Shown here in pieces: positions 48,325-57,090 of a DNA stretch of 64,000 bases. The notes beneath the pieces were generated by a model. The model saw nothing but the letters and a program-made list of their open reading frames with translations, had not been told where the DNA came from and did not search any database. Numbering within the stretch: position 1 is the first letter of the stretch; each line of letters starts with the position of its first letter. The stretch is from PALSA-894 sp963734185 (GTDB lineage: Bacteria > Pseudomonadota > Alphaproteobacteria > Rhizobiales > Xanthobacteraceae), in the NCBI GenBank assembly GCA_963734185.1, contig CAVTGA010000001.1:372001-436000 (forward strand). The letters run 5' to 3'. The position numbers and the translations under genes were made by a program.

Positions 48325-48900
48325 CTAGCCCTGGCTCTCTGCGGGGAAGATTCCTTGATAGATTTCGAAAAGCGGAATTTCGATCGATAGCGGCCGGATG
48401 CGAACGACTCCCTCATCCCCGGCGACAACGTCGGGTGCGGCCCCGAAGTCCGAGTTGCTGCGCGTCCAGACCCAGGCCTTGGCTTCGTCCTGCGCAAGCA
48501 CGAGATAAGCGAGAAGACTTGGAAGCCGGAGGTACTCTGCGGCTTTGTCGCCGAGGTCCGCCGTGACGGATGACGGCGAAAGTATTTCCGCGATCAATGC
48601 GGGTGACGTAGCCGTCAGGTCTCGGAGCGTACCGCCAGCCCTATCGATGATCACATCCGGATAGCGGACGGTGTTCGGGCCGACATCGGCCGCGAAGTCT
48701 GAGGTCAAGACGGCCCATTGAGCGCTATCGATACGCTTCTCCAGAGCGTTGGCGAGTCGGCGGACAATAAGCGCGTGGCCGCGTGAGCCGCCGGTCATCA
48801 TGACGACACGGCCCTTCGCAAGCTCGAAACGTCCCTCGCGCCCTTCGGCCCAGGCAAGGAATGCCGCGCGATCCATCGGAAATGGAGACAACACATTCAT
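48325..48900 (-). CDS. Uma2-family (DUF820) putative restriction-endonuclease-fold protein
   Basis: The 191-residue protein has MDRAAFLAWAEGREGRFELA, VVMMTGGSRGHALIVRRLAN, YPDVIIDRAG and ALIAEILSPSSVTADLGDKA, the Uma2 pattern with the PD and ExLS nuclease-like residues. It is only distantly similar to the member at 5903-6478, so they are not a recent duplication. Function is unknown. Confidence 0.85.
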   Translation of the reverse strand: MNVLSPFPMDRAAFLAWAEGREGRFELAKGRVVMMTGGSRGHALIVRRLANALEKRIDSAQWAVLTSDFAADVGPNTVRYPDVIIDRAGGTLRDLTATSPALIAEILSPSSVTADLGDKAAEYLRLPSLLAYLVLAQDEAKAWVWTRSNSDFGAAPDVVAGDEGVVRIRPLSIEIPLFEIYQGIFPAESQG

Positions 48901-49180
48901 GGGCGCCTCACAGCGGCGTATTGTAGCGGTGTCTCGCGCGTGAAAAAAGACCGCGTTCGCGCCATCGGTATCGCCCGGAACGTCGTGTGCGTGTCACAAG
49001 CGCACGCTCGTGGCGAGCTATTTCGCGCCGTGCACTTTGAAGGGCGGATCGCTGCGCCGTGCCAGGCGCGCCTCCGCGTGGATGCGCCGCCTTCGACGCA
49101 TGGCGCAACGCAGTCGCGGGGCGTATGAGTTCGCGATTGCCGCCCGCTCGGTACGACGGCGGGCTGAGAGGGAACCAAAG

Positions 49181-49549
49181 ATGCCGACGCGCGAACGGGT
49201 CGCGGCGTTCATCGCCATGGTCGAGGCGAATGCGTTTGTCGAGGCGATCAGGCAGTTCTACACCGAGGACGCCACCATGCAGGAGAACCTGGGAACGCTA
49301 CGCAGCGGCCGTGAAGCGCTGATCGCAGGCGAGGAAGCCGCGTTGCGCGGCGTCAAGTCGATCACCGCGCGTCCGGGCTCGACCTATGCCATCGACGGCG
49401 ACCGCGTGATCGTGCGCTGGGTGTTCGACATCGTGCAGCCGGACGGCAAGGCATTCACGCTCGACGAGCTCGCCTACCAGACCTGGCGCGGCGACCGCAT
49501 CGCGCAGGAACGCTTCTATTACGATCCGGCGCAGCGCAAGCCGGTGTAG
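49181..49549 (+). CDS. SnoaL-like / nuclear transport factor 2 family protein
   Basis: The 122-residue product fits the NTF2-like fold (AFIAMVEANAFVEAIRQFYT, EDATMQENLGTLRSGREALI, VIVRWVFDIVQPDGKAFTLD, WRGDRIAQERFYYDP). Members bind small ligands or catalyse isomerisations or hydrolyses. The stop codon TAG is also the first base of a GAGCATGATC repeat, so the repeat abuts the gene end. The start at 49181 follows a GAGAGGG box. Confidence 0.8.
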   Translation: MPTRERVAAFIAMVEANAFVEAIRQFYTEDATMQENLGTLRSGREALIAGEEAALRGVKSITARPGSTYAIDGDRVIVRWVFDIVQPDGKAFTLDELAYQTWRGDRIAQERFYYDPAQRKPV

Positions 49550-49622
49550 AGCATGATCCCGAAAAAGCCTGCCCCGGACTTTGATCCGGGGTGGGCACCG
49601 GTTTTCGGAAAAGATCATGCTC
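49549..49622. repeat. Interspersed palindrome, GAGCATGATC family, copy 3 (reversed, with insert)
   Basis: The same 10-base arms GAGCATGATC and GATCATGCTC occur here with the inner motif in the opposite order (CCGAAAA first, then TTTTCGG). An insert holding its own stem, GCCCCGGA with TCCGGGGT, lies between them. It overlaps the last base of the SnoaL-like stop codon. Confidence 0.85.
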
Positions 49623-49654
49623 AAGCAAGTCGACGCAGTCACGCCCCAAAGCAA

Positions 49655-49680
49655 AAGGCCCGGGATTGCTCCCGGGCCTT
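49655..49680 (-). terminator. Intrinsic terminator downstream of groEL
   Basis: A perfect 11-bp stem, AAGGCCCGGGA with TCCCGGGCCTT, has a 4-base TTGC loop. Read on the minus strand it ends in TTTT, as expected for a terminator of groES-groEL. It can also serve the plus strand. Confidence 0.8.
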
Positions 49681-49691
49681 CGTCTCTCCTT

Positions 49692-49781
49692 CGTCATGCC
49701 CGGCCTTGTGCCGGGCATCCACGGCTTGGGTTAGTGAGTCGAAGCAAGACGTGGATGGCCGGGCCAAGCCCGGCCATGACG
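49692..49781. repeat. Palindromic repeat (CGTCATGCCCGG type) after groEL
   Basis: CGTCATGCC and CATCCACG on the left pair with CGTGGATG and GGCCATGACG on the right, enclosing a GGCTTGGGTTAGTGAGTCGA loop. It ends 5 bases from the groEL stop. I recall such repeats in Bradyrhizobium-like genomes. Confidence 0.85.
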
Positions 49782-49785
49782 GTTA

Positions 49786-51417
<1,632 letters not shown>

Positions 51418-51459
51418 TGTTGTTGCTCCGGTGATGTTTCTTGCAGGGGCGCGCGCTGT

Positions 51460-51774
51460 TTACGCGGCCTTCTTGCGGGCGGCCTCTTCGACGAGGACGC
51501 CCATGATGTCGCTCTCTTTCATGATCAGGTATTCGACGCCGTCGAGCTTGACCTCGGTGCCGGACCATTTGCCGAACAGCACGCGGTCGCCGGCCTTGAC
51601 GTCGATCGGGATCAGCTTGCCGGCCTCGTCGCGGCCGCCCGGGCCGACGGCGATGACCTCGCCCTGGGAGGGCTTTTCCTTGGCGGTGTCGGGGATGATG
51701 ATGCCGCCGGCGCTCTTCTCCTCGGCATCGATGCGCTTGACGACGACGCGGTCGTGAAGCGGACGGAACTTCAT
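51460..51774 (-). CDS. groES: Co-chaperonin GroES
   Basis: The 104-residue protein shows the GroES fold: KFRPLHDRVVVKRIDAEEKS, GGIIIPDTAKEKPSQGEVIA (mobile loop), VKAGDRVLFGKWSGTEVKLD and YLIMKESDIMGVL. It caps the GroEL ring. It is the first gene of the groESL operon, with CIRCE-like elements in its leader and an AGGAGG ribosome-binding site before the ATG. The tail EEAARKKAA is a little longer than usual. Confidence 0.98.
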   Translation of the reverse strand: MKFRPLHDRVVVKRIDAEEKSAGGIIIPDTAKEKPSQGEVIAVGPGGRDEAGKLIPIDVKAGDRVLFGKWSGTEVKLDGVEYLIMKESDIMGVLVEEAARKKAA

Positions 51775-51905
51775 GGATATCCTCCTAAGTTATTGTCGGG
51801 TTGCAGGTTTTTGAAACGGCGGTCGACGGAAAGGTCCCCCTCCGGACCGCTCGTGAGCGACATAGGTCACGGGCCTGTGAGCCGCAAGGGGCTCGGCCAA
51901 AAAAT

Positions 51906-51976
51906 TTAGCACTCGTTACCCTGGACTGCTAGCAGCCGGCGCGGGATTGTCAGCACTACTCCCGAGATGCTGCTAA
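51906..51976 (-). promoter_or_regulatory. Two tandem CIRCE-like operators in the groESL leader
   Basis: TTAGCACTC-N9-GACTGCTAG (51906-51932) matches the CIRCE consensus TTAGCACTC-N9-GAGTGCTAA with two changes. A second, weaker element TCAGCACTA-N9-TGCTGCTAA (51950-51976) has the same spacing. A TATAAT box (51989-51984, minus strand) lies just upstream, so both elements fall in the start-site and early leader region where HrcA would repress transcription. Confidence 0.75.
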
Positions 51977-52069
51977 TGCCTTGATTATAAACATTTTATT
52001 CACTTTTAAGGCTTGCAATGTAACTCCAGCGTACCCGAGACTTTAAGTCCGACACAACGGAGGACTTCC

Positions 52070-52339
52070 ATGGTCGGTCGCGACTTCCAGCGCCAGCTTG
52101 CGGGTTATGGGCTCACCACCGCTCATATCTATTACCGCCGTCCCGATCATCCCTGGCTGCTGCAGAGCTACGTCTGGCAGGACTACGATCTGGCACCGAA
52201 GTTTCCCGAGCTGCAGCGTTTCCTCGTGTTCTGGCGCAAGTCGCTCGACGGCGTGCTCCACTCGGTCATGGTGGCGCATTCCGGCCTGATCAAGCCGGCC
52301 GAGCTCAGGGCGGTCGACGGCGTCTTCCGGCTGCATTGA
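52070..52339 (+). CDS. usg: Usg-family protein
   Basis: The 89-residue protein reads MVGRDFQRQLAGYGLTTAHI then YYRRPDHPWLLQSYVWQDYD, PKFPELQRFLVFWRKSLDG and LHSVMVAHSGLIKPAELRAV. This is the Usg family, well conserved in Hyphomicrobiales, of unknown function (in some species next to trp genes). A GGAGGA box precedes the ATG at 52070. It diverges from groES and stands alone. Confidence 0.88.
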   Translation: MVGRDFQRQLAGYGLTTAHIYYRRPDHPWLLQSYVWQDYDLAPKFPELQRFLVFWRKSLDGVLHSVMVAHSGLIKPAELRAVDGVFRLH

Positions 52340-52418
52340 TCGCCTCGACCGTCGTTTGACGGCCCGTCCATCGGCGTGACACGCTGACGCCTGTGCACCT
52401 CGTTCGGGCAGCGAAGTC

Positions 52419-52793
52419 ATGACCGTGATCCGTTTCGACTTCGGAACCCTGTCGCTCGATGCCGAGCTGCTCGCGACTCCGACCGCGCAGGCGATCGCCG
52501 CGGCGCTGCCCCACGAGGCGCGCGTGATGACCTGGGGCGAGGAGATCTATTTCGACGTCCCGGTCGACGTTGCGCGCGAGCCGGACGCGCGCGCCGTGGT
52601 CACGCCGGGCGAGATCGCCTACTGGCCGGACGGCCCTTGCATCGCCATCGGCTTCGGCCGCACGCCGATCAGCCAAGGCGACGAATGCCGGCTCGCGAGC
52701 CCGTGCAACATCTTCGCCAAGGCGCTCGGCGACGTGAAGACGCTCGGGCGCGTCAAGGCCGGGACGCGCGTCAGCGTCAGCAAGCCAGCCTGA
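52419..52793 (+). CDS. Cyclophilin-like fold protein (TM1367/DUF369-like)
   Basis: The 124-residue product reads VIRFDFGTLSLDAELLATPT, MTWGEEIYFDVPVDVAREPD, VVTPGEIAYWPDGPCIAIGF, GRTPISQGDECRLASPCNIF. These match the cyclophilin-like family whose structure is known but activity is not. It begins 79 bases after usg and 40 bases before the MFS gene, on the same strand, and may be co-transcribed with the latter. Confidence 0.82.
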   Translation: MTVIRFDFGTLSLDAELLATPTAQAIAAALPHEARVMTWGEEIYFDVPVDVAREPDARAVVTPGEIAYWPDGPCIAIGFGRTPISQGDECRLASPCNIFAKALGDVKTLGRVKAGTRVSVSKPA

Positions 52794-52833
52794 GCGCAGG
52801 CGGCCGACTGCCGCGTATTTCTCACCGGGCATC

Positions 52834-53997
52834 ATGACACGCCGCGCCGCGCTGGTTCTTTCCGTCGGATTTCTGATCCTGTTCATCGGCGGCGGCGCGC
52901 GCTTCGCCATCGGCCTGGCCTTCAAGCCCATGGTCGACGAATTCGGCTGGGCCCGCGGCGAGCTCGGTCTCGCGGTCGGGCTTTACATGGTCGTTTCCGC
53001 CGGCGCGACCTTCTTCGCCGGTCAGCTCGCCGACCGCATGAGTCCGCGCACGCTGCTCAGCGGCGGCGTCGTCATCGCTGGAATCGGCATCGCCCTGATG
53101 AGCCTGGTCGCGGCGCCCTGGCACGCGCTCGTGCTCTATGGCGTCGTATTCGCGATCGGCAATGGCGCGGCCTCGTTGACTCCGGTCGGCGTGATGGTGA
53201 CGCGCGCCTTTCCCGGACGGGTCGGTTTCGCCAATGCGGCGGTCATATCAGGCACCAGCCTCGGCCAGCTCGTGATGATCGCCGTGCTGGCGGCGGTGCT
53301 GGTCGCAATCGGCTGGCGCTCGGTGTTCGTGTGGCTCGGCCTAGCGCACCTGATGCTGATCCCGTTCCTGTTCGCTCTGCCGGAGGCTGCGCCGCATCGG
53401 CCGGCGGCCGGCGAACGCGAAGGCCTCGGCCTGCGTGCGGCGGCACGCACGCGGTCGTTCTGGCTGCTGCTCGCGGTCTACGCGATCTGCGGGTTCGATG
53501 ACTTCTTCGTGGCCACGCACGTCGTCGCCTTCGCGCTCGACCGCGGTGTCGACACGCTGCTCGCCGGCAACCTGCTGGCCTTGATGGGGCTGACCGCGCT
53601 CGTCGGCGTGCTCGCGGCCGGCGCCGTCAGTGACCGCGCCGGCCCCGTCGTGGTGACGGTCGCGGCTTTTGCGGCGCGTGTGGCGGCCTTCGCGCTGATC
53701 GTCATCGACCAGTCGCCGCTCTCGATCGCCATCTACGCGCTGGCGTTCGGCGCCACCTTCCTGGTCACCGCGCCGCTGACCGTCGTGTTCGTGCGCGACC
53801 ACTTCGGCACCAAGAACCTGGGCGCCATTTCGGGCCTGATCACGATGGTGCACCAGCTGTTCGGCGGGCTCGGCGCTTATGGCGGCGCGCTGGTGTTCGA
53901 CGCGACCGGCGGCTACGACGCCGTCTTTGCCGTGATGCTCGCAGCCTCAGGGCTCGCGATCGCGCTCACCCTGATGCTACGTCCGGCGCGGATTTGA
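52834..53997 (+). CDS. MFS transporter
   Basis: The 387-residue protein has twelve predicted spans and motif A residues in FFAGQLADRMSPRTLLSGGV (the GxLADR-type loop between spans 2 and 3). It resembles the monocarboxylate/oxalate-formate type of MFS carriers, such as those in AspT- or NreB-like groups, but the substrate is not clear. It converges with the TRAP binding protein gene, 17 bases apart. Confidence 0.85.
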   Translation: MTRRAALVLSVGFLILFIGGGARFAIGLAFKPMVDEFGWARGELGLAVGLYMVVSAGATFFAGQLADRMSPRTLLSGGVVIAGIGIALMSLVAAPWHALVLYGVVFAIGNGAASLTPVGVMVTRAFPGRVGFANAAVISGTSLGQLVMIAVLAAVLVAIGWRSVFVWLGLAHLMLIPFLFALPEAAPHRPAAGEREGLGLRAAARTRSFWLLLAVYAICGFDDFFVATHVVAFALDRGVDTLLAGNLLALMGLTALVGVLAAGAVSDRAGPVVVTVAAFAARVAAFALIVIDQSPLSIAIYALAFGATFLVTAPLTVVFVRDHFGTKNLGAISGLITMVHQLFGGLGAYGGALVFDATGGYDAVFAVMLAASGLAIALTLMLRPARI

Positions 53998-54014
53998 GCG
54001 CCGAAAATGCTCGC

Positions 54015-55100
54015 CTACTGCGCGGTCAGCGCATAGACCGACATTTCGGTGCGCGCGTCAGCGATCGAGAACCAGCGGTGCTGCTCGGCGCGGAACGCGC
54101 GCCAGTTCTCCAGCACCTTCTTGAACTGCTCGCTCTTCGCGGCCTCCTCGTCGAGCACCTGTTCCAGCGCCGTGCGCAACGCGCGCAGGACGTCCGGGGG
54201 AAGCACCACGAGCTGTGCGCCTCCGGCGATGACGCGGGCCAGCGCCTTGGCGTTCTTGGCATCGTATGAAGCGAGCATTTCCACCAGCGCGTAGGTGCAG
54301 GCGGCGCGCAGCATCGTCTGATAGCTCACCGGCAGCGCCGCCCAGGATGTCTTGTTGACGTAGAGGCTGGTGTTGGCGCAAAGCTCGAGCACACCGGGAA
54401 TGTGCATGTACTTCGCGACCTTGTGGAAGCCGAGCTTCTCGTCGTCGTGCGGACCGACCCACTCGGCGGCATCGATCGTGCCCTTCTCCAGCGCCGAATA
54501 GATGTCGCCGCCCGCGATCTGCTGCGGCACGACGCCGAGTTTGGCGAGCACGCGCCCGCCGAAACCCGCGACGCGCATCTTGACGCCAACGAAATCGGCC
54601 GGCGTCTTTATTTCCTTGCGAAACCAGCCGAAGGTCTGTCCACCGGTATTGCCCATCGGAATGCTGACGACGCCCATGCCGTCATAGACCTCGTCCAGCA
54701 GCTTCTTGCCGTCGCCGAACATGTACCAGGCATTGTGCTGGCGCACGGTGAAGCCGAACGGCAGCGAACCATCGAAGATGAGCGTGGGATTCTTGCCGAC
54801 ATAGTAGCCGCCGTAGGTGTGTCCGCACTCGACGGTGCCGTTGGAGACCGCGTCCAGAACCTGCAGGCCGGGCACGATCTCACCGGCCGCGAAGGTGTCG
54901 ATCACGAACTTGCCGTCGCTCATCTCGTTGACGAATTTGGCGACCGTCGGGGAGGCGCCCCACAGGCCTTCGATGGCCTTGGGGAAGCTCGACGACAGGC
55001 GCCATTTGATCGTGGGCTGCTGCGCGATGGCGGGAGATGCCACCGCGACGGCGCTCCCGGCCGCGGCAATGCGGGCAAAATGTCGGCGCGATACGGTCAT
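54015..55100 (-). CDS. TRAP transporter periplasmic substrate-binding protein (DctP type)
   Basis: From the ATG at 55100 the product has 361 residues with a twin-arginine-type leader (VSRRHFARIAAAGSAVAVAS, cut after AIA). It continues IKWRLSSSFPKAIEGLWGAS, GKFVIDTFAAGEIVPGLQVL, and has the conserved arginine in GVKMRVAGFGGRVL. It ends in the DctP helical part. No TRAP membrane subunits (DctQ, DctM) are close, so it is orphaned here. Typical ligands are dicarboxylates, aromatic acids or taurine-like anions. A longer frame to 55796 overlaps the next gene and is rejected. Confidence 0.88.
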   Translation of the reverse strand: MTVSRRHFARIAAAGSAVAVASPAIAQQPTIKWRLSSSFPKAIEGLWGASPTVAKFVNEMSDGKFVIDTFAAGEIVPGLQVLDAVSNGTVECGHTYGGYYVGKNPTLIFDGSLPFGFTVRQHNAWYMFGDGKKLLDEVYDGMGVVSIPMGNTGGQTFGWFRKEIKTPADFVGVKMRVAGFGGRVLAKLGVVPQQIAGGDIYSALEKGTIDAAEWVGPHDDEKLGFHKVAKYMHIPGVLELCANTSLYVNKTSWAALPVSYQTMLRAACTYALVEMLASYDAKNAKALARVIAGGAQLVVLPPDVLRALRTALEQVLDEEAAKSEQFKKVLENWRAFRAEQHRWFSIADARTEMSVYALTAQ

Positions 55101-55244
55101 GGCTCTCCTCCCGGTGTTGCGATCGTTGCGCCGACAATACCGGTACGATGCGCGCGCGTGAAGGACCGTGCCGGGTTGGAGCCAAGCGAAAGCTGCTATA
55201 ACCGGCCCGCCAATTCGCATGGATATCGCGCAGGAGGATGCCCA

Positions 55245-56234
55245 GTGCCGACACGACGCGAGCTGATCTTGACCACGGCGCTCACGCTCGCGGCGGGTGT
55301 TCGGCCGGCCGCAGGGCAGGGCGTCTGGCCGGACCGGCCGCTGCGCATCATGGTCGGGTATCCGGCGGGCGGCGGCGTCGACCTCGTGGCGCGACTGCTC
55401 GGCGAGCCGCTCAAGGCGGCGCTCGGGCAGCCGGTGATCGTGGAGAACCGGCCGGGCGCAAGCGCGATGATCGCCGCGCAGGCGGTGGCGAAGGCGCCTC
55501 CCGACGGCTACACCTTCCTGATGGCGGCGGCGGGGGAGATCGCCGTCAACCAGCATCTCCACAAGGCCAAGATGGCCTACGACCCGTTGCGCGAGCTCAC
55601 CCCCGTGGCACTCGTCGGCATCGTGCCCTGCGTCGTGGTGGTGGCGGGAGCGACCCCGGTGCGCACGCCGGCGGAACTCGTCGCCTATGCCAAGGCCAAC
55701 AAGGGCAAGCTCAGCTTCTCGTCGTCCGGCATCGGCAACCCGCAGCAGCTCGCCGGCGAACTGATGAATCGCATGGCCGGGCTCGACGTGCTGCACGTTC
55801 CCTACCGCGGGGCGGCGCCGGCGGTGACCGATGTCGCGGTCGGCAGCGTCACCATGAGCTTCTCGAGCCTCGCCGCGGCCTTGCCGCTGATGCAGGACGG
55901 CAAGCTGCGCGCGGTCGCGGTCACCTCGCGCGAGCGCATGCCGCAGCTTCCCGACGTAGCCCCCTTGAGCGAAGGCGCGCCGGGGCTTGCCGGCTACGAG
56001 CTGCTCAACTGGTTCGGCCTGTTCGCGACCGGCGGCACGCCCGAGCCGATCGTCGCGCGCGTCTCGGCGATCGTCGGAGAAGCGCTGCGCGACCGGGCGA
56101 TCGCCGCGAAGCTGGAGATCCAGGGGATCGTGCCACGGCCGCTGACGCCGGCGCAGTACCGTGCCTTCGTCGCGTCCGAGGCCGAGAAGTTCGCCCGCAT
56201 CATCGACGAGGCGAACATCAAGCTTGAGAACTGA
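55245..56234 (+). CDS. Bug-family (tripartite tricarboxylate transporter) substrate-binding protein
   Basis: The 329-residue product starts at a GTG at 55245 with an AGGAGGA box 7 bases upstream. Its leader is TRRELILTTALTLAAG, cut near AAGQG. PDRPLRIMVGYPAGGGVDLV, LGQPVIVENRPGASAMIAAQ, KAPPDGYTFLM and LDVLHVPYRGAAPAVTDV are the Bug (TctC) signatures. It binds a carboxylate. No TctA or TctB genes are in view, so it is an orphan binding protein of a type abundant in soil proteobacteria. Confidence 0.9.
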   Translation: MPTRRELILTTALTLAAGVRPAAGQGVWPDRPLRIMVGYPAGGGVDLVARLLGEPLKAALGQPVIVENRPGASAMIAAQAVAKAPPDGYTFLMAAAGEIAVNQHLHKAKMAYDPLRELTPVALVGIVPCVVVVAGATPVRTPAELVAYAKANKGKLSFSSSGIGNPQQLAGELMNRMAGLDVLHVPYRGAAPAVTDVAVGSVTMSFSSLAAALPLMQDGKLRAVAVTSRERMPQLPDVAPLSEGAPGLAGYELLNWFGLFATGGTPEPIVARVSAIVGEALRDRAIAAKLEIQGIVPRPLTPAQYRAFVASEAEKFARIIDEANIKLEN

Positions 56235-56571
56235 CGCCCCTGTCCTGATCGACAGGAAAGGGCCGCGCCTTTATCGCGCGCTGGCTTGCGACGCCAGCAG
56301 CCGCTCCAGGTCCTCTATTCGCTTCCTCGATCGGCGGGCTGGTCGGCAGCTGGATCATGCCCGGCATCGGCAGCTTCATCGGTTCGTTCGGCAGCCTGCT
56401 GGGCGCCTCGCCCGCCTACACAATCAGTTTCAGAAGCTCGCGTTTCGTCGTCAGTTTCGGCCTGCGAAAGGATACCGGAAACATTGAACTTCCGGCCGCA
56501 CGTTGGCGAATGAACTGAAAGGCCACGAAAGCTATCAAGGAAGCCCAGAAAGTCTTGCGAGGGGCGCCTCG
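56235..56571. other. Stretch with a gene remnant upstream of the AT-richer gene
   Basis: One frame, without a start codon, reads SSIGGLVGSWIMPGIGSFIG and onwards to a stop at about 56515 (ending AARWRMN). It is glycine-rich and membrane-like, and looks like a fragment, not an intact gene. Base composition falls along this stretch, marking the edge of the disturbed region. Confidence 0.5.
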
Positions 56572-57090
56572 ATGTCAGACAGAATATACGTTGTATACAC
56601 ACCGTCGCCCCAAGTTCGAGGGGTATATCACGCCGCAATTCATTACCAGCGACGGGATGCTGCCGGAAATGTCATTCAGCATAGAGTTGTCGAGGCGGTC
56701 CCCGAAAAAGGAGGGGATCTCTGGTTGTTCGAGAAAGTCCACGGCGTTATCGAGGAGTTTTTTCGAAGCGATAGCGGGGCATCCCGCTTTGGGAAAATTC
56801 TGCCGAGAATACTTTTTCCTGAAAATCGCGATCAAGATGCTCCGTACGAAGTTATTGCGGAAGGAGCCGATCTCAGTACGAATTTCGATAAGATATTGCT
56901 GTTTGCTTTAGGCGTGGACCGGTGCATGTTTGCAAGCGCCCAGTCGCGGGGCGCGCGTGTTCGTGCCGACCTACATGAACGAGATCTATGCGTTTGCGCG
57001 CCGTTGAGGCCGAACCTGGGGCGCCAGACCCGTCTCATTGCGCGTCGGCGGTGGGCGGATCGAGCGCTGTGCGGCATTGATTGGACCTGA
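56572..57090 (+). pseudogene. AT-richer orphan gene, 3' end apparently frameshifted
   Basis: The frame from the ATG at 56572 gives up to 172 residues. The first 120 have gene-like composition (MSDRIYVVYTPSPQVRGVYH, GGDLWLFEKVHGVIEEFFRS, YEVIAEGADLSTNFDKILLF) and lower GC than neighbours. After ASAQSRGAR the frame turns into an arginine/cysteine-rich tail (VRADLHERDLCVCAP) to 57090. The next frame reads VFVPTYMNEIYAFARR and a stop at 57005, similar to the fragment at 58993-59181. A shift near 56957 would join them. Family unknown. It overlaps the 3' tail of the hydrolase gene on the other strand. Confidence 0.5.

Noticed and set aside
54402..56234. A 610-residue frame including the Bug protein
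   Set aside because: The extra N-terminal 280 residues are antisense to the TRAP gene; the GTG at 55245 has a ribosome-binding site and a signal peptide.
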